A stretch of 25,350 bases of DNA from CAZFZT01 sp964523675 (GTDB lineage: Bacteria; Planctomycetota; Phycisphaerae; Phycisphaerales; SM1A02). The DNA lies in NCBI GenBank assembly GCA_964523675.1, contig CAZFZT010000049.1, forward strand, positions 1-25,350, given 5' to 3'. The first letter of the stretch is position 1, and each line of letters starts with the position of its first letter. Under the pieces are notes generated by a model. That model searched no databases, had not been told where the DNA came from, and worked only from the letters and a program-made list of their open reading frames with translations. Positions 9,102 to 16,560 of this stretch are shown one piece after another. Both the position numbers and the translations under genes were made by a program.

Positions 9102-10637
9102 CAGAGGACACTTGAGCGTTTGAGCCAGTGCCGGAACCTCGATGAAATCGTGCTCATCGCGCCGGAGGGCTTCAACGTCGATGCGCTTATCGAGCGGAAG
9201 CGCATCTCTACGGAGTTGTCGATCGAGCGGTGCGACGGTTCACCGTTCGGGCCGGAACATGAGGCGATCATTGCTGCGCGTCGCTGGTCGCAGACTTGCT
9301 GGCGAGGCGGAATTTCGGGGATGAGCGTGTACGACGAGGTGCTGGCGCCGCGCGCCATGCATGAAGTGATGGAACGACGCGGCATCACGGCGGCGCTCAT
9401 TGTCGGTCCCGACTGGCCGCTGATCGATCCTTCTGCCCAAACGGGGTGCGACGCGGTCATTGCGCGGCATGCGGAGAGGCCGGAGACGCGAAGCATTGTC
9501 TTCACGCAAGCGCCTCCCGGGTTGTGCGGCTGTCTGGTGAGCGCGGCATTGATGGCTGATCTTGCCAATCGAAATCGACTGGCAACGATCGGAGCGCGCC
9601 TGGTCTATCAACCGCACCTGCCACAGGTTGATCCCATCACGAAGCCGGCCAACGTACAGATTGATCATCGCGTTCGTCATTCGTTGATCCGCGCAGCATT
9701 TGACAGCCCGGCCCGGATGGAGCTGATGCGCGATGCCCTGCGTGACTGCGATTCCATTGAAACGCTCTCGCCCCCCGACATTGTGGCGCGACTTGAAGGA
9801 GCGATCACGAGGCATCGCGCGGAATTGCCGCAGCATCTCATTCTGGAGTTGACGCCGCAGCGCGCATCGGCCGGAATCCTGATGAAGTCATGGCCGAAGT
9901 GGCCGCAGCGCGGGCCAATGCATCCGGAGACTGCTGCGCAGATTCTGGAGCGATTTGCGCAATCGCCGGACGGTGCCCTGTCGCTGGCGGGAATGGGCGA
10001 TCCGCTCATGCATCCGCAGTTCGACGACATCCTTTCGATCGCAAAGCAACTCGGCATCAGCGCGATTCATGTGCGTACCGAACTGCGCGGCTCGCGCGAG
10101 GTGTTGGATCGACTCCTTGCCGCTGAGGTTGATGTCATCAGTGTTGATCTGCATGCAGATCGACCCGACACGTATCGGACGATGTTCGGCGAAGACCACT
10201 TCAAGCGCGTCTTTGAGAATATTGATTATGTGGTTGAGCATCGGAGGCGGCTGACGGAGAATGCGCCGGCGGCCGCGCTGGCGGTGCCGTGGATCGTGCC
10301 TCGACTTCAACGCCGGCACGAGACGTACGAAGACCTAGAAAGGTTCTACGAACGCTGGCAGCACGTACTTGGAACAGCGCTGTTGGAAGGCGCGCCGGAT
10401 CCATCGGACGCTGATCCGCTGATCAGGCCGATTGCACCGGAACGTGTGCGGCGGCGCGAGGCGCTGCAGCGGATGCTGGTGCTCAGCGATGGGTCGGTGC
10501 CGGTGAGCGAAGTCGATCCACAAGAAGGGATACTTGGCCATGCTGGAGAGGAAGAGCTGACATGCCTCTGGCAACGTCTCTGTGAGTGGCGCGAGGCCAC
10601 TCCTCGCGCGATGAGTCAGCCGGGAGCACTGCCATGA
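9102..10637 (+). CDS. Nucleotidyltransferase-like / degenerate radical SAM-SPASM protein (5' part before gap)
   Basis: The N-terminal part continues a CMP-sugar cytidylyltransferase-type fold begun before the gap (QRTLERL, then LDEIVLIAPEGF). From about 9825 on the layout is that of a radical SAM enzyme with a SPASM tail, close to the spiro-SPASM type. LILELT is followed by LSLAGMGDPLMHPQFDDIL, then VISVDLHADRPDTYRTMFG, and finally LSDGSVPVSEVDPQEGILGHAGEEELTCLW. Where the CxxxCxxC should follow LILELT, the sequence is PQRASAGILMK with no cysteine. The SPASM cysteines are also replaced (VPV where VPC is usual). It therefore probably binds no iron-sulfur cluster. A TTG at 9120 is open in frame but is unlikely to be the real start, because the fold begins upstream of the Ns. 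Its TGA at 10635 overlaps the neuA ATG. Role unknown; its place suggests a part in glycan or nonulosonate handling. Confidence 0.75.
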   Translation, partial: QRTLERLSQCRNLDEIVLIAPEGFNVDALIERKRISTELSIERCDGSPFGPEHEAIIAARRWSQTCWRGGISGMSVYDEVLAPRAMHEVMERRGITAALIVGPDWPLIDPSAQTGCDAVIARHAERPETRSIVFTQAPPGLCGCLVSAALMADLANRNRLATIGARLVYQPHLPQVDPITKPANVQIDHRVRHSLIRAAFDSPARMELMRDALRDCDSIETLSPPDIVARLEGAITRHRAELPQHLILELTPQRASAGILMKSWPKWPQRGPMHPETAAQILERFAQSPDGALSLAGMGDPLMHPQFDDILSIAKQLGISAIHVRTELRGSREVLDRLLAAEVDVISVDLHADRPDTYRTMFGEDHFKRVFENIDYVVEHRRRLTENAPAAALAVPWIVPRLQRRHETYEDLERFYERWQHVLGTALLEGAPDPSDADPLIRPIAPERVRRREALQRMLVLSDGSVPVSEVDPQEGILGHAGEEELTCLWQRLCEWREATPRAMSQPGALP

Positions 10638-11359
10638 CAAGTCAGGCAGGTGGAGGAGCGCTGGCGGTGATTCTTGGCCGGGCCGGAAGCAAGGGACTGC
10701 CGGGCAAGAACGCCATGCTGATCGCAGGTGAGCCGATGATCTGCCATTCGATTCGCGATGCGCAGCAGGCGGGATGTGTGAATGAGATCGTTGTTACCAC
10801 CGACGGTGAGGATATCGCCCGGGCTGCGCAGGGCATGGGCGTGCGCGTGATCCACAGGCCGAGCGAACTGGCGACGGATACGGCGACGGTCGATAGCGCG
10901 GCGCGTCATGCTGTCGAGACCTGCGGGTCAACACATGATGTGATACTCCTGCTCTACGCCAACGTGCCGGTACGGCCGGACGATCTTCTTGACCGCGCCT
11001 ATGAGAAGCTGATTCGAGCGGGAGCGGACAGCGTGCAGTCATACGTGAATGTGGCGAAGTGCCATCCCTATTGGATGGTGCGACTGGACGAAGACGCGCG
11101 CGTTGCGGCGCATCATCCCAATGCCATCTACCGTCGCCAAGATTTGCCTCCGTTGTATTTGCCGGACGGCGGCGTCATTGCAGTGCGGCGAGAAAGTCTC
11201 TTCCGGATTGATCCCGTGCAACCTCATGCATTTCTGGGCGACGATCGCCGGGGTATCGTCACCGATCCCGGTGATGTTGTCGATGTGGATCATGCGATTG
11301 ATGCGCGCGTGGCGGAGGCGATTCTTGGGATGGCTGAGCCGGCGGGGGCGGGACGTTGA
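10634..11359 (+). CDS. neuA: CMP-nonulosonate (N-acylneuraminate) cytidylyltransferase
   Basis: The 241-residue product activates a nonulosonic acid with CTP to give the CMP-sugar donor and pyrophosphate. The signature is ILGRAGSKGLPGKN at residues 13-26, the family's nucleotide-binding loop. Also seen are the strand EIVVTTDGEDIA, the segment VILLLYANVPVRPDDL, and DGGVIAVRRESLF with the late VVDVDHAIDA. Length fits NeuA and the legionaminate/pseudaminate cytidylyltransferases. Sequence alone does not settle which sugar it uses; neuB and neuC downstream point to sialic or legionaminic type. The ATG at 10634 overlaps the previous stop (ATGA) and has GGGAG 10-15 bases upstream, so translation is probably coupled. 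Upstream in-frame ATGs at 10586 and beyond would overlap the previous gene and read poorly. The stop at 11357-11359 overlaps the neuB ATG by one base. Confidence 0.88.
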   Translation: MTSQAGGGALAVILGRAGSKGLPGKNAMLIAGEPMICHSIRDAQQAGCVNEIVVTTDGEDIARAAQGMGVRVIHRPSELATDTATVDSAARHAVETCGSTHDVILLLYANVPVRPDDLLDRAYEKLIRAGADSVQSYVNVAKCHPYWMVRLDEDARVAAHHPNAIYRRQDLPPLYLPDGGVIAVRRESLFRIDPVQPHAFLGDDRRGIVTDPGDVVDVDHAIDARVAEAILGMAEPAGAGR

Positions 11360-12384
11360 TGAAGATCGGCGATCGCACCATCGCGCCGGACGGCCCGCCG
11401 TACATCATTGCGGAAATCGGCGTGAATCATGACGGATCATTGGAACAGGCGCGCGAGCTGACAAAGGCCGCTGCGGAAGCCGGCGCTGACGCCATCAAGT
11501 TGCAGTTCTTCGAGGCGCACCGGCTCCTAAGCAAAGCGGCACGGCCGGCCGAGTACCAGCGGCGTGCGGGGATGCATGACCCGGTCGAGATGCTGCGCGC
11601 ACTGGAACTCTCCGAAGATGCCATGACTGTGCTTGTCGAGGAAGCTCACAAGCGGGGCGTTCATGCGGTTGTCACGATCTTTAGCGTCGAGCATGTCCGT
11701 GTCGCTGAGCGCTTTGCCTGTGATGCGTATAAGACTGCGTCGCCCGACATCATCAACAGGCCGCTCATCGACGCGCTCATCGCAACCGGCCGGCCATTAA
11801 TATTGAGTACAGGCGCGGCTTCACTGCATGAGGTGGATAATGCGCGGCTTTGGATCGGAGAGCACCCGCATGTACTCATGCAATGCGTGAGCGCGTACCC
11901 CACGCCGGACGAAAGCGCTGCGCTAGCGGCTCGCGCGGCGCTCGCGCGCATTGATCCTTGGGCGATCGGTTATTCAGATCACACCACCGCCGTCGATACT
12001 GGGGCGCTTGCAGTCGCTTCCGGAGCGAGAGTGCTGGAGAAGCATCTGACCCATGATCGCGCGGCCTGCGGGCCGGATCATGCCGCTTCGCTCGATCCGC
12101 GGCAGTTTGCGGAGTATGTTCGACTTGCGCATCGTGCGGCAATGATGCTGGGCGAGCCGGAGAAGAAAGTGCTTGATATTGAGCAGGATGTACGCGAGGT
12201 CTCGCGGCAGTCGATTACTGCGGCTCGAACGCTCAACGCCGGCCACGTGCTTTCGGCGGAAGACCTGACCATCAAACGGCCTGGAGGCGGACTCGCACCG
12301 CATCGACTCTCGAATGTGATCGGCAGGCGGCTGGCGCGGTGCGTGGAAGATGACATGCCGCTGCATGAGGATGACCTGTCATGA
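11359..12384 (+). CDS. neuB: N-acetylneuraminate / nonulosonate synthase with SAF domain
   Basis: The 341-residue product condenses phosphoenolpyruvate with ManNAc or a related six-carbon sugar to make a nine-carbon nonulosonic acid. The TIM-barrel catalytic domain shows AEIGVNHDG at 18-26, KLQF at 47-50, KTASPDI, LSTGAAS, CVSAYPTP, GYSDHT and EKHLTHDR followed by GPDHAASLDP. The last 60 residues form the antifreeze-like SAF domain (RQSITAARTLNAGHVLS... IGRRLARCVEDDMPL), which supplies a substrate-binding arginine across the dimer. Length and motif order are complete, so it should be active. The ATG at 11359 shares its A with the neuA stop (TGATG); the TTG just before it is not needed. Its own stop overlaps the neuC ATG (ATGA). 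These overlaps imply one coupled message. Confidence 0.93.
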   Translation: MKIGDRTIAPDGPPYIIAEIGVNHDGSLEQARELTKAAAEAGADAIKLQFFEAHRLLSKAARPAEYQRRAGMHDPVEMLRALELSEDAMTVLVEEAHKRGVHAVVTIFSVEHVRVAERFACDAYKTASPDIINRPLIDALIATGRPLILSTGAASLHEVDNARLWIGEHPHVLMQCVSAYPTPDESAALAARAALARIDPWAIGYSDHTTAVDTGALAVASGARVLEKHLTHDRAACGPDHAASLDPRQFAEYVRLAHRAAMMLGEPEKKVLDIEQDVREVSRQSITAARTLNAGHVLSAEDLTIKRPGGGLAPHRLSNVIGRRLARCVEDDMPLHEDDLS

Positions 12385-13514
12385 GCATGCGGGCGGTACG
12401 ACGGATAGCGGTGATCACGGGCAGCCGCGCGGAGTTCGGCTTGCTTGCGCCGGTCATGCGGGCCATCGAAGCGCACCAGGATCTGCATCTTGATGTTCTG
12501 GTCACGGGCACGCATCTGCTCGCTCCTGCGATGACGGTCGATGAAGTTCGCAGTGCGTTTCCAGTCGCCGCAACGATCCCGATGCAGGAGTTATCTGGGG
12601 GCGCAAGTACCCGCGCCGCTGACGCGATGGCCTTCGGTCGCGGCGTCTCGGGGTTCGCTCAGCATTTCGCCGATGATGCGCCGGATGTCGTTCTGGTGCT
12701 CGGTGACCGGATTGAAGCGTTCGCGGCGGCGTCGGCAGCGGCAATTGCGGGCATTCGCGTCGCGCACATGCATGGCGGCGACCGGGCCGAAGGCATTGCG
12801 GATGAGTCGATGCGGCACGCAATCAGCAAGCTCGCGCATATTCACTTTCCGGCCACACCGCAATCAGCTGAGCGGCTCCTCTGCATGGGCGAGTCGGCGC
12901 TCACGGTTCACCTTGTCGGTTCCCCTGCGATCGACGGGATCGACGCCATCGCGCCGCTTGATGATGAGCAGTTCGCGATGCTCGGTTCGCCCAGCGTATT
13001 GTTCCTGCTCCATCCGACGGGTGAGAGTGAATCAGAGGAGTACATCCGGGCCAAGCGGCTGCTCGATCTGACGCTCGAGTTGCGAGCGGGCGAAGTGCTG
13101 GCGCTGCATCCGAATCATGACCCCGGCCGCGAGGGCATTCTTCGAGCACTCGCAGAGACGCCGGCTGTCATGCAGCGGGCGCATCTGCCTCGTGAACAGT
13201 TCATCGGCCTGCTCAAGCGCGTGAAGATGATCGTGGGAAACTCGAGCGCAGGGTTGATTGAGTGCGCGGCCTTGGGCCTGCCGTGCGTCAATGTCGGCTC
13301 ACGGCAAGCCGGCCGGATGATGCCGGGCACCGTCATTCATGTCTCGCAGTGGCGCGATGATGAAATCAGGTTCGCCATGGAGCGTGCGCTCGCGCAAGGC
13401 GGAATGATGGTGCGACACCCGTACGGTGACGGACGAGCCGGTGAGAAGACCGCGCATGTTCTGGCGAGCTTCCACCCGGATCATCATCCGTTGCGGAAGC
13501 GAAACACTTACTGA
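12381..13514 (+). CDS. neuC: UDP-N-acetylglucosamine 2-epimerase, hydrolysing type
   Basis: The 377-residue GT-B-fold product hydrolyses and epimerises a UDP-GlcNAc-type sugar, yielding UDP and a ManNAc-type sugar for NeuB. Marks seen are VITGSRAEFGLL at 11-22, VLGDRIE at 106-112, HMHGGD at 129-134 and the downstream DESMRHAISKLAHIHF. The C-terminal half carries LHPNHDPG and VGNSSAGLIECAALGLPCVNVGSRQAGR (about 285-312), the UDP-binding site of this group. A dehydratase and aminotransferase would be needed for the legionaminate route (LegG instead of NeuC); none is seen nearby, which favours the NeuC role but does not prove it. It is the last gene of the cluster; a convergent GGDEF gene ends 21 bases beyond its stop. 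No strong terminator hairpin is visible in that gap. Confidence 0.9.
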   Translation: MSMRAVRRIAVITGSRAEFGLLAPVMRAIEAHQDLHLDVLVTGTHLLAPAMTVDEVRSAFPVAATIPMQELSGGASTRAADAMAFGRGVSGFAQHFADDAPDVVLVLGDRIEAFAAASAAAIAGIRVAHMHGGDRAEGIADESMRHAISKLAHIHFPATPQSAERLLCMGESALTVHLVGSPAIDGIDAIAPLDDEQFAMLGSPSVLFLLHPTGESESEEYIRAKRLLDLTLELRAGEVLALHPNHDPGREGILRALAETPAVMQRAHLPREQFIGLLKRVKMIVGNSSAGLIECAALGLPCVNVGSRQAGRMMPGTVIHVSQWRDDEIRFAMERALAQGGMMVRHPYGDGRAGEKTAHVLASFHPDHHPLRKRNTY

Positions 13515-13535
13515 AACGGGACGCGCCGCCTTGCA

Positions 13536-14468
13536 TCATGCCGACATGCGCAGCGACTGATCGGGCAACTCAGCAATATAGACCTGATCGCGGCCATCCT
13601 CCTTGGCGGCATAGAGCGCGGCATCTGCGGAAGCGACCAGATCCTGTGGCGTGGCGTTTTCAAGGCGGGCGAGGTCTGACACGCCGAACGAAGCAGTCAC
13701 GGTGAGCCGTGGATGACCCTCCCAAGTGACGTTGCTAACCGCCTCACGGATGCGCTCTGCAATCTTGGCGGCCTCTTCGGCAACGGCTCGAGGAATGATC
13801 ATGACAAACTCTTCGCCGCCGTATCGGCAGCAGATGTCGCCGGTGCGGCCGCCCCGCAGCAATCCAGCGAACTCGCGCAGGACGTGATCGCCAAATGGAT
13901 GACCATAGCGGTCATTGAGCGCCTTGAAGTGGTCGATGTCGCAGAAGACGAGTGCGAGTCCTTCGTGATGCCTCTGTGCTTCGCTGAACTCCTGGCTCAG
14001 CCGCTCATCGAAATACGCCCGGTTCCACAGCCCGGTGAGCGCATCGATCCGGGCGCGCTGCGCGAGCATGTTGATGAGTTGTCGAATCTGCACAGCCGAG
14101 CGCACGCGAGCCGTGAGTTCAGCCATTTCGAAGGGCTTGGTGATGAAATCGATGGCGCCCATCTCCAGTCCGCGCACCTTGTCGGCGGTCTCGCCGGAGC
14201 GGGAGAGAAAGATGACCGGGATGTCGTGGAGCGCGGGATCAGACTTCAGACGGCGGAGGACCGAGTATCCACTGCCGTCGGGTAGATCCATGTCGAGAAG
14301 GATGACCTCCGGCATGATCGAGGCGGCTAATCGGAGACCCTCCTTGCCGCTCTGCGCTGTGTGAATCTCAATCCGCTCTGATCGCAGGCGAGCGCGGAGC
14401 AGTCGATGAATCAGGGCTGAATCATCAATGGCGAGGAGTTTCGGACTGGAGCGTGGCTTCGATTGCAT
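13536..14468 (-). CDS. Response regulator diguanylate cyclase (REC-GGDEF)
   Basis: The 310-residue cytoplasmic protein makes cyclic di-GMP from two GTP when phosphorylated. The receiver domain (about 10-125) has acidic residues D15/D16, phosphoacceptor D59 in LLDMDLPDG, S/T position near S89 and K111 in TKPF. A short helix leads to the GGDEF domain (about 140-300): DALTGLWNRAYFDERL, FCDIDHFKALNDRYGH, the active GGEEF at 217-221, and an inhibitory I-site RTGD at 208-211 placed exactly five residues before it. So it should be active and product-inhibited. The ATG at 14468 has no clear ribosome site. It stands alone, with no histidine kinase next to it. Its neighbourhood to a flagellin-glycan-like cluster fits a motility or surface role only loosely. 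Confidence 0.94.
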   Translation of the reverse strand: MQSKPRSSPKLLAIDDSALIHRLLRARLRSERIEIHTAQSGKEGLRLAASIMPEVILLDMDLPDGSGYSVLRRLKSDPALHDIPVIFLSRSGETADKVRGLEMGAIDFITKPFEMAELTARVRSAVQIRQLINMLAQRARIDALTGLWNRAYFDERLSQEFSEAQRHHEGLALVFCDIDHFKALNDRYGHPFGDHVLREFAGLLRGGRTGDICCRYGGEEFVMIIPRAVAEEAAKIAERIREAVSNVTWEGHPRLTVTASFGVSDLARLENATPQDLVASADAALYAAKEDGRDQVYIAELPDQSLRMSA

Positions 14469-14646
14469 CGAGAGGTGACGTTGTCAGGGGCGATAACCAT
14501 CGGCAAGAAGTGTTGGACAGCCATGGCGCACGCGCGGCGCAAGTCCTGTAATGGATATCGGCTGCAATGGCGGGCGACTTGCTTCGAGCTTGGTGGAGGT
14601 TGGACGCTGTTCGCAAGGTTGCTGCATGCCTGCGTATCATCAGCAC

Positions 14647-15630
14647 ATGGCCCAAAATCGTGACTTCTATGAAGTTCTCGGCGTCTCCCGGGGAGCAAGC
14701 GCGGACGATATTCGCAGCGCGTATCGCCGGCTTGCGCGGAAGTTTCATCCTGACGTGAATAAGGATCCGGAGGCGGCGACGCGATTTGCGGAAGTCACCG
14801 AGGCCTACGATGTGCTTTCCGACGAAAAGAAGCGGAAGGAGTACGACCGCTACGGTCATGTGGCTGGGGCTGGCGCGAGTGCCGGGGGCGGCGGTTGGCG
14901 CGGCGCAGCCGGTCCCGGAGGCGCGAAGACCTATACATGGACGAGCGCCGGCGGGCCGGAGATGGATGCTGACTTCGCGGATGTGTTCGCCCAGATGTTC
15001 GGCGGCGCAGGGGCGCGATCGCCCTTTGGCAGCGGCGGCTTTGGGGGCGGTCGGTCCGCGGGTTCGGCGGCAGCACCCGCGCGCGGCCGGGATGTACACC
15101 ACGCAATCACGATTTCTTTCATGTCCGCGGCGCTCGGAGGTAAGGAGACGCTCCGTCACGAAGCCGCTGGATCAGAAGAGACGATTGAGGTGACGATTCC
15201 CCCTGGTGTTGACAGCGGCTCAAAGCTGCGAATCAAGGGCAAGGGCCAGCCGGGCCAGTTCGGCGGGGAGCGCGGCGACCTGATACTCACGTTGCAGGTT
15301 GGCGCGCACCCCTACTTCCGCCGGGATGGTCTCGATGCGCTGATCGACGTGCCACTCTCCATTGCGGAGGCGACATTCGGTACACGAACCAGCGTGCCGC
15401 TTCTCCAGGGGACGGTCGAATTGACGGTGCCCCCTGGCACGTCGAGCGGACAGAAGCTTCGCATCCGCGGCAAGGGCATAAAGGATGCGAAGGGGCGGCT
15501 TGGTGATTTCTATGCTGTCGCGCAGGTTGTGGCGCCGTCGCTGGCGTCGCTTAGTCCGGAGTCGCAGGAGAAGCTGCGCGAGATCGCTCAAGAGTTGAAG
15601 AATCCTCGTTCCGGTCCGCCATGGGGGTGA
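14647..15630 (+). CDS. DnaJ-like co-chaperone, CbpA type (no zinc finger)
   Basis: The 327-residue product stimulates DnaK ATPase and delivers substrates. The J-domain (about 5-68) shows DFYEVLGVSRGAS, HPD at 34-36 and YDVLSDEKKRKEYDRYG. A Gly/Ala-rich linker runs from about 69 to 150. Two beta-barrel substrate domains follow, with VTIPPGVDSGSKLRIKGKG and the parallel VELTVPPGTSSGQKLRIRGKG, then a short dimerisation tail. No CxxCxGxG repeats are present, so it is class B (CbpA/DjlB-like) and not canonical DnaJ. The ATG at 14647 begins right before the J-domain. An in-frame ATG at 14626 with AAGG upstream is an alternative and would add seven residues. The last 80 bases overlap the 3' end of the opposite-strand TauE gene. 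Confidence 0.92.
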   Translation: MAQNRDFYEVLGVSRGASADDIRSAYRRLARKFHPDVNKDPEAATRFAEVTEAYDVLSDEKKRKEYDRYGHVAGAGASAGGGGWRGAAGPGGAKTYTWTSAGGPEMDADFADVFAQMFGGAGARSPFGSGGFGGGRSAGSAAAPARGRDVHHAITISFMSAALGGKETLRHEAAGSEETIEVTIPPGVDSGSKLRIKGKGQPGQFGGERGDLILTLQVGAHPYFRRDGLDALIDVPLSIAEATFGTRTSVPLLQGTVELTVPPGTSSGQKLRIRGKGIKDAKGRLGDFYAVAQVVAPSLASLSPESQEKLREIAQELKNPRSGPPWG

Positions 15631-16435
15631 TCGGGATCGCGTTCAGGATCATCTTTATCGCCGCGATGATTAGAACGATGGCGAGCACTCGCTTTAGAAC
15701 CTTCGCATCCATCCGCAACGCCCCGAGTGTCGAGCCGAGAAAGCCAGCCACGAGAACACTGCTGCCGAAGAGGGCGATGATCCCCGGCTCGACCGGCAGT
15801 CCCTGATGGTGAAGCACCAAGCCGAAGAGGGCAGTGATTGAGTTGAGCAGGATGAACGCGGCGGAGACGGCTGCGGTCGGCTTGGGAGCGGCCCAGCCGA
15901 GCAGAATGATGAGCGGGCTCAAGAAGATGCCGCCTCCCACTCCGATTGTCCCGGAGATGAGGCCGATGATGGAGCCGGCCAATACGGCGCAGTATCGAGG
16001 AACGAGCACCGAGTGCCTGTTGCGAAAGCCCGATCGCTCTTCTTCGCGCTCGGTATCCGGCACTCGGCACTGCTTCCTGACACCTGTTCCGATGTCCAGC
16101 AGGCGCCACGCTGCGTATATGAGCACCACGCCGAGTGAAGCGCTGTACCACGCTGCCTCAAGATGGATCCATTTCCCACCCACGAACGCCAGCGGCATCG
16201 AAGCGGCGACGAATGGCCAGAGGAGTCGCCAATTGAGGTATGCGCGAAACTGCCAGGTCGCAACGCTTGCGACAATGACATTCAGGCAAAGCGCGATCGG
16301 CCGCAGTTCCTCTCGTGCGAAACCTGCGATGGCCAAGACGGCCAGGTAACCGGATGCGCCACCATGTCCCACGGATGAATACAGCCCCGCCAGGAGCGCA
16401 AGCACAGCCGCGACCAGCATGAGTTCGAGCGTCAC
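15551..16435 (-). CDS. TauE/SafE-family membrane permease
   Basis: The 294-residue inner-membrane protein belongs to the TauE/SafE (DUF81) family, putative exporters or importers of sulfite and other organosulfur anions. Eight or so transmembrane helices are visible. The first repeat starts LLAGLYSSVGHGGASGYLAVL, the second GLISGTIGVGGGIFLSPLIILLGWAAPKPTAAVSAAFILLNSITAL, both the glycine-rich signature of the family. Between them is a hydrophilic loop (about 118-150) that looks longer than usual and is encoded by a segment with an imperfect inverted repeat. The start is the GTG at 16435; an ATG five codons later (16420) is possible. Neither has a clear ribosome site. The tail overlaps dnaJ by 80 bases tail to tail. 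Confidence 0.88.
   Translation of the reverse strand: MTLELMLVAAVLALLAGLYSSVGHGGASGYLAVLAIAGFAREELRPIALCLNVIVASVATWQFRAYLNWRLLWPFVAASMPLAFVGGKWIHLEAAWYSASLGVVLIYAAWRLLDIGTGVRKQCRVPDTEREEERSGFRNRHSVLVPRYCAVLAGSIIGLISGTIGVGGGIFLSPLIILLGWAAPKPTAAVSAAFILLNSITALFGLVLHHQGLPVEPGIIALFGSSVLVAGFLGSTLGALRMDAKVLKRVLAIVLIIAAIKMILNAIPITPMADRNEDSSTLERSRAASPATPD
16006..16070. repeat. Imperfect inverted repeat inside the TauE-family gene
   Basis: GCACCGAGTGCC (16006-16017) and GGCACTCGGCAC (16059-16070) are inverted copies of each other over at least nine of twelve bases, separated by about 41 bases. The segment encodes the hydrophilic loop between the two halves of the permease. It may be a small mobile repeat carried in frame, or chance. 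Confidence 0.4.
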
Positions 16436-16560
16436 AGGCCGTAGGGTAGTCGTTTCAGGTGAATGGTTGCGCGAGGTTCCGAACGCTCGCCGCGCGAACT
16501 CCTACGACCCAAACGCCTTTGACCTTCCCGAAGACCTGTCCAGCGGCAGCAGGAAGCGGC

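Noticed and set aside
9120..10637. TTG at 9120 as the true start of the pseudo-radical SAM gene
   Set aside because: The nucleotidyltransferase fold clearly begins upstream of the N run, and the frame stays open back to the gap with good protein (QRTLERL), so a start at 9120 would cut the domain.
14425..15159. Minus-strand open frame of 244 codons across the dnaJ start
   Set aside because: It is antisense to the J-domain and Gly-rich linker of dnaJ; the product is Arg/Pro/Ala-rich and shows no structure.
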